A DNA stretch of 64,000 bases from Colias croceus (lineage: Eukaryota > Arthropoda > Insecta > Lepidoptera > Pieridae). A program made the translations under genes and the position numbers. This document shows, piece after piece, positions 35,961 through 48,637 of this stretch (position 1 is its first letter; each line of letters begins with the position of its first letter). The stretch is from contig NC_059545.1 in the NCBI RefSeq assembly GCF_905220415.1, forward strand, positions 5,032,001 to 5,096,000, in the 5' to 3' direction. The notes under the pieces were generated by a model. The model was not told where the DNA came from. It ran no database searches and worked only from the letters and a program-made list of their open reading frames with translations.

Positions 35961-38900
35961 TTAAGGAAAGGTGGATGTGGCATGTTAGTGTCTAAAACAC
36001 GCTGTAATTTTTAACTTATTCTAGCATATCAGGCCTCTATGCGATGTTCTACTCACAATTGGCTAATGAACTCAAATATTGTGCTATAAATAATATTTAT
36101 TACTACAGTGGATATTATTTAATATTGATCGAAAATCAATTGAAAGTTGTATAGAATTTGTAGATTAATATGTAGAAAATAATCGACAAATATTATTATT
36201 TAAAAATATCTTCGTTATTTATTTAGATGCGCTTTTCAAGAAAGTTTCGTAGCTTGTTGGCAAGTGCGTAAGTAACAAAGGAAGGGGCATGAACTCGTCT
36301 ACCTACAATGTCTCACTGGTTTCAGTAACAACTGTTTGTCTTATAGCTTTATATGAGAACATGAAGGTATAATATAATCTATTGTATTATGTGAAATATT
36401 ATGGATAGAATTTCTTAATAAGCGGGCCGTAACATTATAATCTACCTTTCACTATGAAGATATTTTATAGCAGTGTAGTAAATAATGTTTTTTTTTTGTT
36501 TATGTGTGTGTTTCCAATTAATTGTAAAGTGTAATAATTCTTACAACTACTGATGCAAGAATATCTTACAGATGCAAATAACTTCTTCTTACTGCATGTG
36601 CTTGCATAGATAAGAAACTTTAAAATAAGTATAAAATAGTTTAATACAATTTGTAAATATTCCACTATTTTCTACGTATTGAATACCGACTGAAATGTAT
36701 ATTCAATCTTCTATAGGGATATTAGTATTATTCGTTGTATTGTTATTTGTTAATCTTTGTATTAATTTGAATTTGTATAAGGATAATACCTATTATATGA
36801 ATGATAATCATATTCAATTCTTAAGTCTTTTTCTAAATCATTTTTTTACACATTGGCATAGAAAAACTGTCTGAATGAACATAGAGATGTGAGAATGGCA
36901 GGTTAGGTTATGCTAGGCGCTAGCGTGTACAAAAATTCGGTTGCATTTTAACCAACGCCGTTAACACGTTATGAATGTGTAAATTCTTTTAAAAATATTC
37001 GATTTTAGGAATATTTACAGTTAGGTTGCCAACACATCTGCCGCAGGGGAGATATCCCAAATACTGACATTACTATTGCATTGACGTGCTAACACTTTTA
37101 CCGATGTATGCTGTGCTGATGGATGTGTTTGTTAGTGTGCGTCAAAACAATACAGGGTTGTTATACGCTGTTTGGCAGATGTATTTGATTGATAGGGTGT
37201 TTTAAAAATGTTTGAATCCGTATTATAAGCAGCGCACGCATTGTTTTGCTTGAATTTTGAATAGGACTAGGAAATATATTATTAGATAATATTGAAGTCC
37301 ATTAAATTTTAATTACTTAGAAGTGAATTGCGAATTTTGGATAAGTATTAAAATTATTGAATTCAAGTAAAAAAAAATAAGTTTCCACGTCACGTACCAA
37401 GCACGTAATTTCCTAAATCATTTGTTAATTGTTTAAATAAACATATTATATTCAGGTTAACTTCCATATTTGTTTTTTGTAATTCTATTGAAGACAAAAA
37501 AGAAAATCAAATCATTTATGTTTTTACGTTGTGCTAAAACAATTTTATTCTATTACAAATTACAATCTTGTCCCTACTTAGGTATTTTTCATCACGACGC
37601 AACGTCTCGTTGTAAAAAGTCATGAAATTAACATTGCAGCCAACATTTGAGCTAATACAAAGAAACGACTTCATAAAATCACAGAGATCCTCAACACTCC
37701 TCTGTTTTCCAAGCCCAGCAGCTGCCGCCGGAAGATAAGCGACCCTTTCTTTTAACTTTTCTTCTTTTAAATTGATTTTTTCCAGGAAAAAAGTGTCTAT
37801 AAAATTTTAACAGCGTCTAAGACGTTACAAGTTTCGTGAAGTGACTATAACTTTCATATCGATTTCAAATTTACAAAGGGGACTGGGATACACTTTGCCA
37901 AATTGAATCGCGTTGAATATTTTATAAAAAAATTGGTTGTCTGTAAAGTCGGTTTACTGACGATACTGTTGAACGTGACAACGTCCGATTGTGCTTCTTT
38001 CTCGCTCGTTCCGCGCTCTCGCTTGCACTTCAAGGCCACGGAACGCCTCAGAGCGAGAAAACGCCGCATGAGTCATGTTTATTCGTGCGTGCAGCCGGCT
38101 CTATCGAAATACAAGACGTTGTCACGTCAAAAATCCCTTACGTTTAATGCTTCTTTCTTGTTAAACAATAGCGTCGTTTTAAGTGTACTGATCTTGTTTG
38201 CGTAAAAATATATGACATACTTTATGTAAGTATACACTATACAGAATAAATGAAGATTGATCATTTAAAACAAAAAAGTGAATCTGTAATTCAAATCAAC
38301 GTAACTAATATATTTTTAAAATTAAAAAAAAATGTACAATATTAAAGTATGATTTAGATCATGGGCTGTAATACAAAACAGTTATATTTTACGTCAGGTA
38401 TGCAGTCTAATAACGTCATCTCGACACAAGCGCACGTACAAAGGCTCACAAGAATGCATGCTAAGGACACTTCCTTCTGCCTTTGTCAGCCTCGCTACAG
38501 GAAGAACCCGATTTGGCTGCTTCAGCCTAAATATAATTTATATCCTCGTTTTTATGAAACTCACATTTCATAACAACTTTTCACTTCGCTCTCCAGCTAG
38601 CCAAATCGAGTTACGCAAAATTTACAAACTCTAATATAAAAATATGTTTTTATAAACTCGAAACTGAAAAGTGATAACCGAAACGTATTTCGAAAGTTGG
38701 TAAGCGATTTTTTCCACTCGACATCAATTTTTCAATTCCATTGAATTCAGTTTTACGATGTCATTCCCTGACGTTATTGATGCAGTTTATTATAGCTTCA
38801 TGTATACATATGAGAGTGAGAGATTACGTGACTTCATCTAAACGCCAATATTTGTCGATATTCATCCTTTAAAGCGATGGAGTCAATATACTTTTTATAA

Positions 38901-39085
38901 CACCCAATGCCGTATTATTAGGTGTGAGAGTATTCGTTTTATCTGATATGTAGCCCCTCGGGAGCGTCTGCTGAAAGGTTTAATATTTAGAGAGTTTTCC
39001 ACCTGGATTTTTGTGAATATTGGTGAAAATTTATACTTTTAAACCCTTAATGTTTTAATGCATAAATAACGGTACTTATTATATT
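35961..39085. other. Intergenic DNA with a repeat-like GC-rich block at 37900-38110
   Basis: No gene supported. The segment 37910-38110 (TTGGTTGTCTGTAAAGTCGG, CTGACGATACTGTTGAACGTG, then a CTCGCTC-rich block) looks like the end of a dispersed repeat rather than a coding exon; frames on both strands overlap there. The remainder is AT-rich. Confidence 0.4.
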
Positions 39086-39255
39086 ACTAGCGGTCCGCCC
39101 CGGCTTCGCCCGTGGTACATTCTCTACATAAGAAACATCCTCGTACTTCAAGGAATATAATAAAAAAATAATCAACGAAATCGGTTCAGCCGTTCTCGAG
39201 TTTTGCGGTTACCAACACATTTGGAGATACATTTTTATTAGAGGTATATAGATTA
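39086..39255 (+). repeat. Diverged copy of the GTCCGCCCCGGC repeat
   Basis: Shares the first 35 bases (ACTAGCGGTCCGCCCCGGC, CTTCGCCCGTGGTACAT) with the copy at 27058. The interior then differs, with ATCGGTTCAGCCGTTCTCGAG and an end of TATAGATTA. Confidence 0.65.
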
Positions 39256-40655
39256 ATGTATGATTGTAATATATCATTTCTAAAAGAGCAATGAATGAAC
39301 CTATTTGGTTGAAAGGGATGAAGAAGGATTATATTTAAGAGGATTTGAATACAAAAGGAATGTTCGAATGACAGCAGGAAGATGAACGAAGAATTTCGGG
39401 AAAAACACCCTTTTACGCCGTCCCTAAGTAAGAATAAAAGCAAAGTATAGGTATAGCAAACAATGTCAATAGCAGCTCGTTGTTTTCAAAGAAATAATTT
39501 ACTTTGCGTACCTAGTGATTTACATCTTTTTACTGCTGAAAAGTGTAGTTTAACTATTATAAAGCAGACATTTTTTAAATGTTGACTCAAAATTTTCTAG
39601 AAATGCATGTGTTGTCGACGAATTCACACTTTAAATAATTAAGAATTGTATGAAGTATTATGCAATATGCTCGATTAAAAGAAAAATACATTGACAGCTT
39701 TAAGTTTTCACATGCATATATTATATAGAGGTACATTTAAAACGGCAAAAGAAATATACCTACAAACAGACGCAGTATACGTCTCACGCACACCGTTATA
39801 TAGGAGGATGCTTTATCAATTAAGGGCCCACTTAGGGACTGTATATTCTCATTTGCTCATGTGATTATCCTTTTAGAGGGGTATCGTAATTTATAGTTTT
39901 CCACTTCCCATTAAGCTCGCTAAATGGAGGATCATGTATCTTTGTACCATAAAAAGATTGAAAACATGAATTTGTGTGAAGATGAGTAAAAATTAAGCCT
40001 TAAATTCGAAATAACAAAAGATAGGTAGTCAATTCAAAACTGGGGACTTTTTTGAAACAATCAAACCGCTTTTATTTATTTTATTCATGGAATACTTTTA
40101 CTGTGCTTCTACTTCTTTTGTTAAAAAAATACACTACCACTACCTCTGAAATCTAAAGGATCAATAAGAAATATAACAATTATACTAATATACCGTACTG
40201 TTTATCTGATATTTCATGTATATTTATTTGGAATCATTATAAACACGTCCAGTTAACAAATAAACGTTTTTCTTTTCCTCTCTTTTGTAAAACAAAGTAT
40301 TACCTACCTACCAAACTTCTAAATTTGTTCCACAAGTCTCGAGTCAAGGTTATCTACGGAATATTAAAACATTATAAATAAGAAATTTTTTCGAAAACAT
40401 AATAATAAATAGTTGTTTCGTATACCCTTCAAACATCTCGTACTTACTACGGAAACTTTTTCATATAATGACAAGCAGCGAAATAGATAAAATAAAATTC
40501 TTGTTGGCAAAAGTTGTATAACTTGTATTATTATATTATTCATATCCACTTTAGAAGTTCTTCTGAGGTCACTACTTTTTATGTAAAGTTGTAAGTTTGT
40601 TTGTTGTAAGTGTAATAAAATGTTAGGATGCATTTACGGTCTGAAGAAATTGTTA
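39256..40655. other. AT-rich intergenic DNA, nothing identified
   Basis: No gene or clear repeat seen. Confidence 0.5.
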
Positions 40656-40815
40656 CTTCAAATTCAAATTCAAATTACATTTATTTGGAAGAATGTAGTT
40701 ACAAAATTAGGTGTTATTATTACAATGTTATGGCGCTAATACATTCTACCCACTATGGGTGTGTAAATATTTAAATAGAAATAAATTACACTAATTCTTC
40801 GCGACACAAATTGTT
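40656..40815 (-). mobile_element. 3' terminal fragment of the same LINE family as 56403-59147
   Basis: Carries the (AAATTC)n tail, then blocks ATTTATTTGGAAGAATGTAG, GGCGCTAATACATTCTACCC and GGGTGTGTAAATATT. These align with 56411-56540 at the 3' end of the second retrotransposon, in the same orientation. Only about 160 bases remain, so it is a strongly 5'-truncated copy. Confidence 0.75.
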
Positions 40816-43299
40816 AAAACTTATTTTCTGAAATCTGATCTTATTGAGATTAATATTACTTTTATTCATTTGCAGTATTAAAATTGATTACAATGTATTC
40901 ATTTATTCAAATGATGCCACTACTAAAGCTGTATTATTTCCTCTAAATCTAGCGATTCACACAATTATGGTCACCATGTATGGGCCCATTAAACCTAAGC
41001 ACTGCGTTCTATTCCGTTCTGTGGTCATCTAATTGCACGCATTCTGTTCAAAATATAAAAATTAGAAGCAAACCCATTTCATAAAACATGAACTTATAAA
41101 ATACGTTTATCACAAATGTTTTAACTTCAGCAATAAACTACTATTTTAAACATTACATATTACACATTACACATTATTACCTCCTCGTACATTCATAGCC
41201 TCCTCGCAAGAAGCAACATATAAATCTAACCCACAACTCGGAACGTAATATAAAAGTTAACAATATAAGTTGGAAGTTTACAGAAAAATGGGATCCGCGG
41301 TAAATCGGCGAAAAACAAGCGGCGACAAGAAAAACAAAACTTGGGTCATTACCTCGCAAGGACTCGAGTGGGAAGTTTGGTCCATTTGGCGTTCCGTAAA
41401 TTCCTTTTCGTTACAGATTCGAAAGTGTTAACATCTTTCTGCTGAACTTTTATTTCTACGGTCAGCTAACTTTTGTTTGGCTCAGTAATGTAATGAACTG
41501 TAGCTTGGGAAAGTTTCGCTGCAAGTAAATAAACTTATCTGTGGATTACGATAAAATAGCGTTTTCATAGATACCTTTTTTAGATGCTTATGAAATAGAC
41601 AGTAAGATATTGTAATTTAAGTAACGATCATTTAATAATTATTATTTAGAAGGCAATCAGAATATTATCTATCTCGATAGCGGTTTTGAAAGAAGACACT
41701 ACATAAAATCGATTAATAAACCAATTAGTTACCATATCTTGTACTAAACGTCTATCAAACATTCTTCTAAAACTACGTTTAACTCATTACATAAATGTTT
41801 TCCCTCTGAAACCAAAGCGATTAGCAATATATATCAAATGTACAATCTGGATTCTCATCATGATCACTCAATTTACGGTAATGAAATCCCCAGTTATGTC
41901 AGGTATCGTAGATTGTCCAATATGCCTCGGAGGGGTGCATCGAGCCGCATATAGTTTGCAATCACCAGCTTTAAATGACACTTGATTTACACATCACGTT
42001 TCGCAAAATATGGCACAAAATAGCTCAAGTTATACTGGATGCGTGTCGTGGCATGTTCCGTTCAATTTCTTGCCTCCAGCGACGAAATGACATGCGGGAT
42101 TCCTCGTGCTTCGGCGATACCAATAAAGTTAGCTGGCAGCGATTTTCACATTGGATATTCACATTACCACGCGATCGACGAAATTAAGTTGAATGTTAAA
42201 TTGAAATTATATGAAATAAAGTTTTATTTATTTTAAAGAACCCAACATGCTTATTAAATTTTAGCTGTCCCGTAAAATTTTTTGGCCTGAATGCACATTT
42301 TATACCTATACGACAAAATCCACGACTGTAGGCGCGATTTAGCGACGTTTTTTTGTGTCCTTCAAGTCTTGATTGATAGTAGATAATAAGTATTTGAAGC
42401 ACTTATTAATATTCCAATCTGTTTACTTAAACACAAAAGGCGCATATTGGTTTCTAAAATTCCAATATTTTTTACCAAGTCTCTAGTATATTAATTCACT
42501 AAAATCGCATATCCCGTAGACTACGTTCCCTGTACCAAATTCAATAGCTGTCAATGCTTAAAAAATATCCGATAACAGCGAGATTAGTAACGCTTAGGAA
42601 AATCCTATTTAACATATGGGAATATCAATATACTCCTCGCTTGCATGAGCTGTTCATTCATCAAGGTTTGCTCGTTTAAGGGTTTAACAGTGAAGCAGAT
42701 TAATGTGATAGTTAATTTATCATCACTTGCATACTAAACAACGCAACTATCACATAATATGTATATGGGAATGATAAACTTTATTTATAATTCGAAAGAT
42801 TGTAATACAATACAATAGCAGATAATACAATAGCTGTAAGGAATTTGTGTATGTAAAAACAAATAAATACAATGTCCGTCGGAACTCATGCTAATTGTTT
42901 CCACTGTTGTCTGTGAAGACAAGCCTACTCACTGCCAATACTCCGTATAGCCACAAGCAAGCATTTTCTTGCATACGTCTCTTATCTTTTATTTTAATAT
43001 AGCACTTTTTATATAGTTTTCAATAAACATATTTTATTAGAAACATAACTACATAATTACATTACAGGAGAAGATTAAAATATTTTATTACCTATATTAC
43101 TCACACCACAGTGTATATTATTCTATATAAGTTTCAGAAAGTAACTATATAAAGCATTCTACATTTTACATGAGAGAGTTTTGTTAAATTGTTCATGGAT
43201 TTATCACAAACAAGGTTTTCCAGGCATGCATTTCATGCGCAATTGCTAACCCATTTCACGGAAAAAGAGCTTGCAATGTTTATAATCGACCAGATTTAT
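40816..43299. other. Intergenic DNA, no gene identified
   Basis: No supported gene. The block 41880-42190 is less AT-rich and has overlapping frames on the plus strand (41975-42187 and 42039-42236), but neither shows a family motif and I cannot choose between them. Confidence 0.4.
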
Positions 43300-43303
43300 T
43301 TAA

Positions 43304-44232
43304 CCCTTAACTAGAGTCGTGAAACATTGTTACGTATGTATAGTCGTGGGTCCATTAGACCCATGTATTTTGAAGTGGTCATAATTACTTATTTATGCAT
43401 TTTTTTAGGTAAATTTAAATAAAATATGATATTTTAGAAGAATACATATAGAAAGAATACATATTATAAAAATCAACAATTAGAACTTTTATTTACTTAA
43501 CATAATTTCACTTATAAAATCAGTCGTTGTTTTCTTACACAACAAAAAGGCGTCTTACAAAAATTGTAAATCTCAACAAAATTTTTTTTTTTTTTAAATC
43601 AATTTTTTTTATCTAACTAAAAAAAGTATGTTGCTTCCTAGAAAAAACAAAAACAAACTAAAAACTCTTATATAAAAAAAATAGCAATCCGTAGGTATTA
43701 CGTGCAAGATTTACAAATTATATTTGCTCAAGTCATGCATATGGGCTCCCTGCATTTAGTGCACAAATGATCAGAACTTTCACAATTAGATATTTCAGAG
43801 CTTGCGTCATGTTCTCTCTCGACAACAAAATCTACATCATCATCGGAAAACTCATTATCTGATCTAGTTTCTGCAATACGGGTAGGTGTTGAGTTTTCAT
43901 CGGAGTCTTCATCATTTCTTAACAATTCTTCATTTAACCATTGTTCTAACATCTCTTCGTTATCAACATGTACACTTCTGGGATTCGACATAGCGAAAAA
44001 CTAAAAAAAAAATAAAATAATAAATTTAATAACGAAAATAAAAAAGTTACGTATCTATAGTCGTGGGTCCAGTGGACCCCTGTAAAGGTCAGTACCTACC
44101 TAAGTCTCACAGGATACTCTCCGGCGTACTACAGGAAGGTACTGAGCAGTGGGAGGTTCTGCGGTAAGAGCCGTGGAGTAAACGAGACTTTAAAAAACCT
44201 GGGTCCATTGGACCCACGACTCTAGTTAAGGG
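43304..44232 (-). mobile_element. Internally deleted piggyBac element
   Basis: Terminal inverted repeats of 18 bp, CCCTTAACTAGAGTCGTG at 43304-43321 and its complement at 44215-44232, are flanked by TTAA on both sides (43300-43303, 44233-44236). This is the piggyBac signature. Inside is one small ORF (43991-43728). The motif GTCGTGGGTCCANTNGACCC recurs near the left end (about 43342-43363), at 44059-44080 and, inverted, at the right end. At 929 bp it is far shorter than autonomous elements of about 2.4 kb or more. Confidence 0.9.
43728..43991 (-). pseudogene. piggyBac transposase remnant joining N-terminal and C-terminal parts
   Basis: The 87-residue frame begins MSNPRSVHVDNEEMLEQWL and continues with a strongly acidic Ser/Asp/Glu-rich tract (RNDEDSDENS, SDDDVDF), as at the N terminus of piggyBac transposases. 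It ends LCTKCREPICMT. That last block looks like part of the C-terminal cysteine-rich finger. The DDD catalytic domain that should lie between (about 400 residues) is missing, so the element probably suffered one large internal deletion. It lies upstream of the element's left half in its own reading direction. The C-terminal assignment is inferred from the CxxC spacing only. Confidence 0.65.
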
Positions 44233-44236
44233 TTAA

Positions 44237-45036
44237 ATAAAATAGCAAAAATATTGCGTGATGTGAGGTAAGTGCTATTTCATATAAAAAACGTAGTTCG
44301 GCAAATTTTAAGCAGTATTTAAGTATAGTTTGAGAAGTTCTTAACATCAAATACTTACTACATTCAGAAACCTGCCTACTTATAATTGAATAGGTATACT
44401 TTTCTTTATGTATTATATAAAGTTATTTCAATTTTGGACAAACATACAAAAACATAATTAACCGTATGAATTATATTAAAATCAAAAAAAAAATATTGTC
44501 ATACTCTCTAGGATTTTCACCATTATGCACCCACACAGATAATACAGTAGTTAGATTTGCTGAAAAATATACATACCTATACGGAATTTATCTATGTCGC
44601 ATTAATATTAATCCGGCTCTCTAATACGAAGAAGTAGGTATAAAACGTCCTTACGCAAAGTTGAATCCTCAAGCGCCGTCATTTACAGTCTCACCCTCAT
44701 AGCAGGTATGCGAGCTTTTATTTTCATTTTCGATATTTAAGGATTCTGTAGGAACCATTAGTTTTCATACGCGCTGTGGGCGCTGTAAATTCATATTTAC
44801 ATTGTTTATTCAGAGTAGAGGTGAAGTTAAGCGCCCGCAGCGCTTGTGGATAATGTTCGACGGAAAAATATTTTACACGAACATTAAGAATAATGTTTGA
44901 TTTTAAAATTTTATTGAATTGGTTTTGATGTTGTTTTATTATGTTAGTTGTGATTGCTTTGATAGATTTTTGTTATGTCAGAATACTGCATTATTTGAAC
45001 GGTTACTTCAATTATCTGGTTTATGTTGAGTCCAAT
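44237..45036. other. Intergenic DNA with a GC-rich imperfect inverted repeat
   Basis: No gene seen. GCGCTGTGGGCGCT at about 44773-44786 and AGCGCCCGCAGCGC at about 44830-44843 are near-perfect inverted copies about 45 bases apart. Confidence 0.45.
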
Positions 45037-45231
45037 ATCCATACTAATATTATAAATGCGAAAATAACTCTGTCTGTCTGTCTGTCTGTTACTCAATCAC
45101 GCCTAAACTACTGAACCAATTTGCGTGAAATTTGGTATGGAGATATTTTGATACCCGAGAAAGGACATAGGCTACCTTTTATTGCGAAATAATATTATGT
45201 ACCACGGGCGAAGCCGGGGCGGACCACTAGT
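45037..45231 (-). repeat. Dispersed repeat, GTCCGCCCCGGC family, inverted copy
   Basis: Reverse complement of the copy at 27058-27246, from ATCCATACTAATATTATAAA, through a CTGT microsatellite, to GGGGCGGACCACTAGT. Similarity is high along the full length. Confidence 0.85.
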
Positions 45232-48185
45232 TTCAAATAATTTCCTTAATATGGATATTGGATTCAATAAGACTGTGTATCTCGCAAAAACCATTTTTTA
45301 TACCGTGATTGAGCAAAAAAAATCTTATAAATATGGAATACACACGAATCGATCAGTGAATGTGATTACATTTTGTTTCTAAATCCCAATAGATACCGCA
45401 ATTTTATATGTCAAGCCCTACAATATAAGGAGTTACAAGAATGTGTTATAGGTAGGTATATCACATTTTCTTTTCCTAGAAACTGGTTGTATCTCGTATC
45501 GTATTTGTTTAGTGGTAAGAATATTCTATGAACTAAACTTATAGACTTATAATAGCTGTACAATTTGAAACATATAACAATATGAGTGAGTGTAAAAGCC
45601 ATAAAATTAAAAAAAATGTATTTAAATATGTGTAATTTATACCACATCACATACAAATGAATTGCCAAATGTGTTACTAAGTGTAAAATTGAAGAAGGGC
45701 TCTATCAATTTTTTTAACGTTGTTGTTGAGCAAGGAAGGTTCTTAAGGAGAAAACACGAAAAAGGGGCAATAGGGCAGAACAACGTCTGCGTTATGCCCG
45801 GAGCTTCGCAAACTTTGTCTAAAACGTAAAAAAAATATACTCGAGAATCACCTATTATCTATTGCACCTGAATCAAAATCCGTTGCGTAGTTTTAAAGAT
45901 TTACGCATACATAGGGATGTATGGACAGTGAAAGCGACTTTGTTTTATACTATGTAGTGGCGAACCAAATGACATGCCCAGGGCATATCAAACAATGTTA
46001 AGTAATTACATGCAAAGGTACGAGTATATAGCCTTTAAAGCTAGACTCAGGTTGCATAATGACTCATCTGCTATGCGTCCGACGCAGACTAATAGACCTG
46101 CAGATGAATGGGAACTAATTTACGACTTAAAAGGGAAAGACTCCCTTTACAATACCATCAAATTGGATTTAATCTCGCAGACGTTTGAAAGACTCTGGTT
46201 TAAACGATTTTTAAAATAAAGACTGTTATATTTCTAATTTCTGCTTGAAATTATTAAAATAGGAACAATGATAGAAGTTAGAATGGTTAATTATCAAAGT
46301 ATACAGTGGTGTATAATATTATGTAGATTTCTTACTGACTAATCAAGTCATTTGTACATAACGAAGCTACGAACGAATAAAGAATAATTTTTAACTCATT
46401 GAAAAAGAAAAGAATGAATACAAACACTATAGGATCTTATTTTTAGAGGTTATAAGCGTCGATGATGATATTCCTAGAATAATCATTTAAACCAAACACA
46501 GGAAAGAAAAACATATATATAATTCGTAGTGCGGCAAAAAAATAAATATGGCATTTCTTTCTGGATAGTAAGTACCTACACCTATACGTAACACATACAA
46601 AATGTGACTTAGCTTAAATACAGCCTGCCTATTGTTTGCATATGCGTTCATTTTTCATTGTGTTTTTTTTTCCTTTTAACGGATTTCATTGTCTTTTAAT
46701 GGACATTTCGTTTTATGACGGCCAACCATTTCAGGATATGTTTAGAGACAAAAACTTGCATTGTGTAAGTAACTTATCCTGTAAAAATATTGAGGCATAT
46801 AAAAATTTCGTTAAGTCTATATTATGTAAATATCGCACGTCGTGTATTATTTAATTTAATGAGGTTTACTTGGAAACACATGAAAAATAATTGTGTAAAT
46901 GAGATTATTCATTTGAAATCACGAAAATATTATTATATTTTTGTAGAATTGTTTCACTCAAAAGAATAATCTAATTTTATTTAGTTTGTATATGCTAAGT
47001 TATTTTATCTGTTATTCACAATAATGTTTTAAAAATGGATGATCACACAAAATTTCTATCAACCTTCACTTTTTCCAAAAAGTGTTTAACAAAGAATACA
47101 ATAGGACTGTAGCTTTTAACTCTCTTTCCATTTTGGCGCCTCTAATTGCTGAAAAGGCTAACCTCAATTAGAGGCAGCAAAGAAACCTCGTATAATGCCC
47201 GTTAGAAAATGTATGCAGGCGATTTAAAAACATTATTCAAAAGCATCTATAGACACTTTTATGGTTTTACTGTCACTTGGTTTCTCTGAATTTTTCTCTA
47301 CATAAATAATTTTCTGTTTCAATGCATTTCACATTATGTTACTTTTTTACATACACACAATATACATGTCTATAGAAAATTTTGATTTTTAACAAAGAGG
47401 CCAGCAAGAGCTTTTAAACAGTAATTAGGTCGCACCAAATATCATTTCATCTTCATCGTTTCATTAATAGGAGGACACGATTACAATTAAATTGAATTAA
47501 AAGATGCAAATTTTCCCAAATAAATATGTTTATTTTCTACTAATAAGGTTGAAGTTTTCATATTATCCTATTATCCAAAATCGGTGTCGGTTTGATACTA
47601 ATAAAATGAAGACTTGGGCGCTTGTCGTCTATTGAATTCATGAAAAATTCTCAGAACATGACTAGAATGTTTAATTGATCATATTACTTTAATATGATAC
47701 TTATTTTAGGGCTTAAATTTATGTACTAGCCGATACATCCAAGTTCGTCTGCTCTTTAAAGGAATATTAATTTCCTCTTTTTGCAACATTTTTCATTGTT
47801 GCTCTCTCCTTTTGGTCGTGGCGTAATGCTATGTAACCTACTTGTAGAGTTCCTCGACAGATGGATTATCCAACCATAAAAAAATATTTTCAATTAAAAC
47901 CACTAAGTAGTTCCTGAGATGAGCGTAATCAACCAAACAAACAAACATACTTCTCAACATCAGAATACTGAATAGATTATTGTATAGTTAATTAAACAAA
48001 AGCATGCAATAATATTGTGTTGTTTACGTCCACTGCATTTAATTAATACTAATCTTGATTAATTTGTTTATTTTTATGTCATATAGTATAAATGTATAGT
48101 TTTGTGATATACAGGAAGGACCTAGGTATAATAAATATTGATTAACTGTGTGTACAACTCATAGATTATTAGTTTATGCCTCCGG
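45232..48185. other. Intergenic DNA, no gene identified
   Basis: No supported gene. The plus frames at 45974-46219 and 46636-46854 lack motifs. The segments 45820-45940 and 47717-47980 resemble diverged dispersed repeats, with GTTGCGTAGTTTTAAAGATT in the first and CAAACAAACAAACAT in the second. Confidence 0.4.
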
Positions 48186-48345
48186 TGTTTTACATCAAAC
48201 GAGCGAATGGTCATTCTAACCCCACAATCACAGAATGCATAATAGTAGCTAAATTCTACCACAGTGTCATATTCTTTTAGTGTAAACAGGCGTATTCTTT
48301 TGTTGTTCTTAGTGCGTTCGAAAAGATTTCACGCAATGTTATTAT
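48186..48345 (+). mobile_element. Diverged relative of the 2050-2229 MITE
   Basis: Shares CGGTGTTTTACATCAAACGA-like sequence, GAGCGAATGGTCATTCTAAC, TTTTAGTGTAAACAGGCGTA and TTCTTAGTGCGTTCGAA with the first element. The terminal repeats have decayed here, so limits are approximate. Confidence 0.55.
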
Positions 48346-48387
48346 ACTGAACAACACCGAATAAGAGTTTTCATTTACACTTAATAA

Positions 48388-48463
48388 CTCAGGCCCCAGA
48401 ACCACATACACAATAGGAAATCTATTGTGTCTGGGACCGATCGGACCGCTTGGGGCTCAATGG
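48388..48463. mobile_element. Short piggyBac-type MITE, relative of 34728-34804
   Basis: Runs CTCAGGCCCC to GGGGCTCAATGGG, followed by TTAA at 48464-48467, with the same central CACAATAG...CTATTGTG palindrome as the other copy. The orientation is opposite. Confidence 0.65.
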
Positions 48464-48479
48464 GTTAAAGATCAGGGGG

Positions 48480-48637
48480 GTTAGACAAGTGGCTTTCGTT
48501 TAGCGTAACGTTTGATAGAATGGATTATGAATGTATGAGATTGACATAAGCTGTAGATAAATGTATCGACAACTTACGTCAATCTCATACATTCATAATC
48601 TATTCTATCAAACGTGCTAATAGAAAGCCACTTGTCT
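48480..48637. repeat. Fold-back element, arms of about 66-70 bp
   Basis: The left arm (48480-48549) begins TTAGACAAGTGGCTTTCG. The right arm (48572-48637) is nearly its reverse complement, ending GAAAGCCACTTGTCTA, with a 22-base loop. G-rich hexamers lie outside both arms (GGGGGG at 48474-48479 and 48639-48643 region). Transcribed, this would form a long hairpin. The non-coding arms point to a fold-back MITE. Confidence 0.8.

Noticed and set aside
37854..38205. Overlapping frames on both strands in a GC-richer block
   Set aside because: Both strands are open at once and the block resembles a dispersed repeat end. No domain is seen.
45974..46219. Plus-strand 81-codon frame
   Set aside because: Protein-like composition but no motif, no splice context and no recognisable family.
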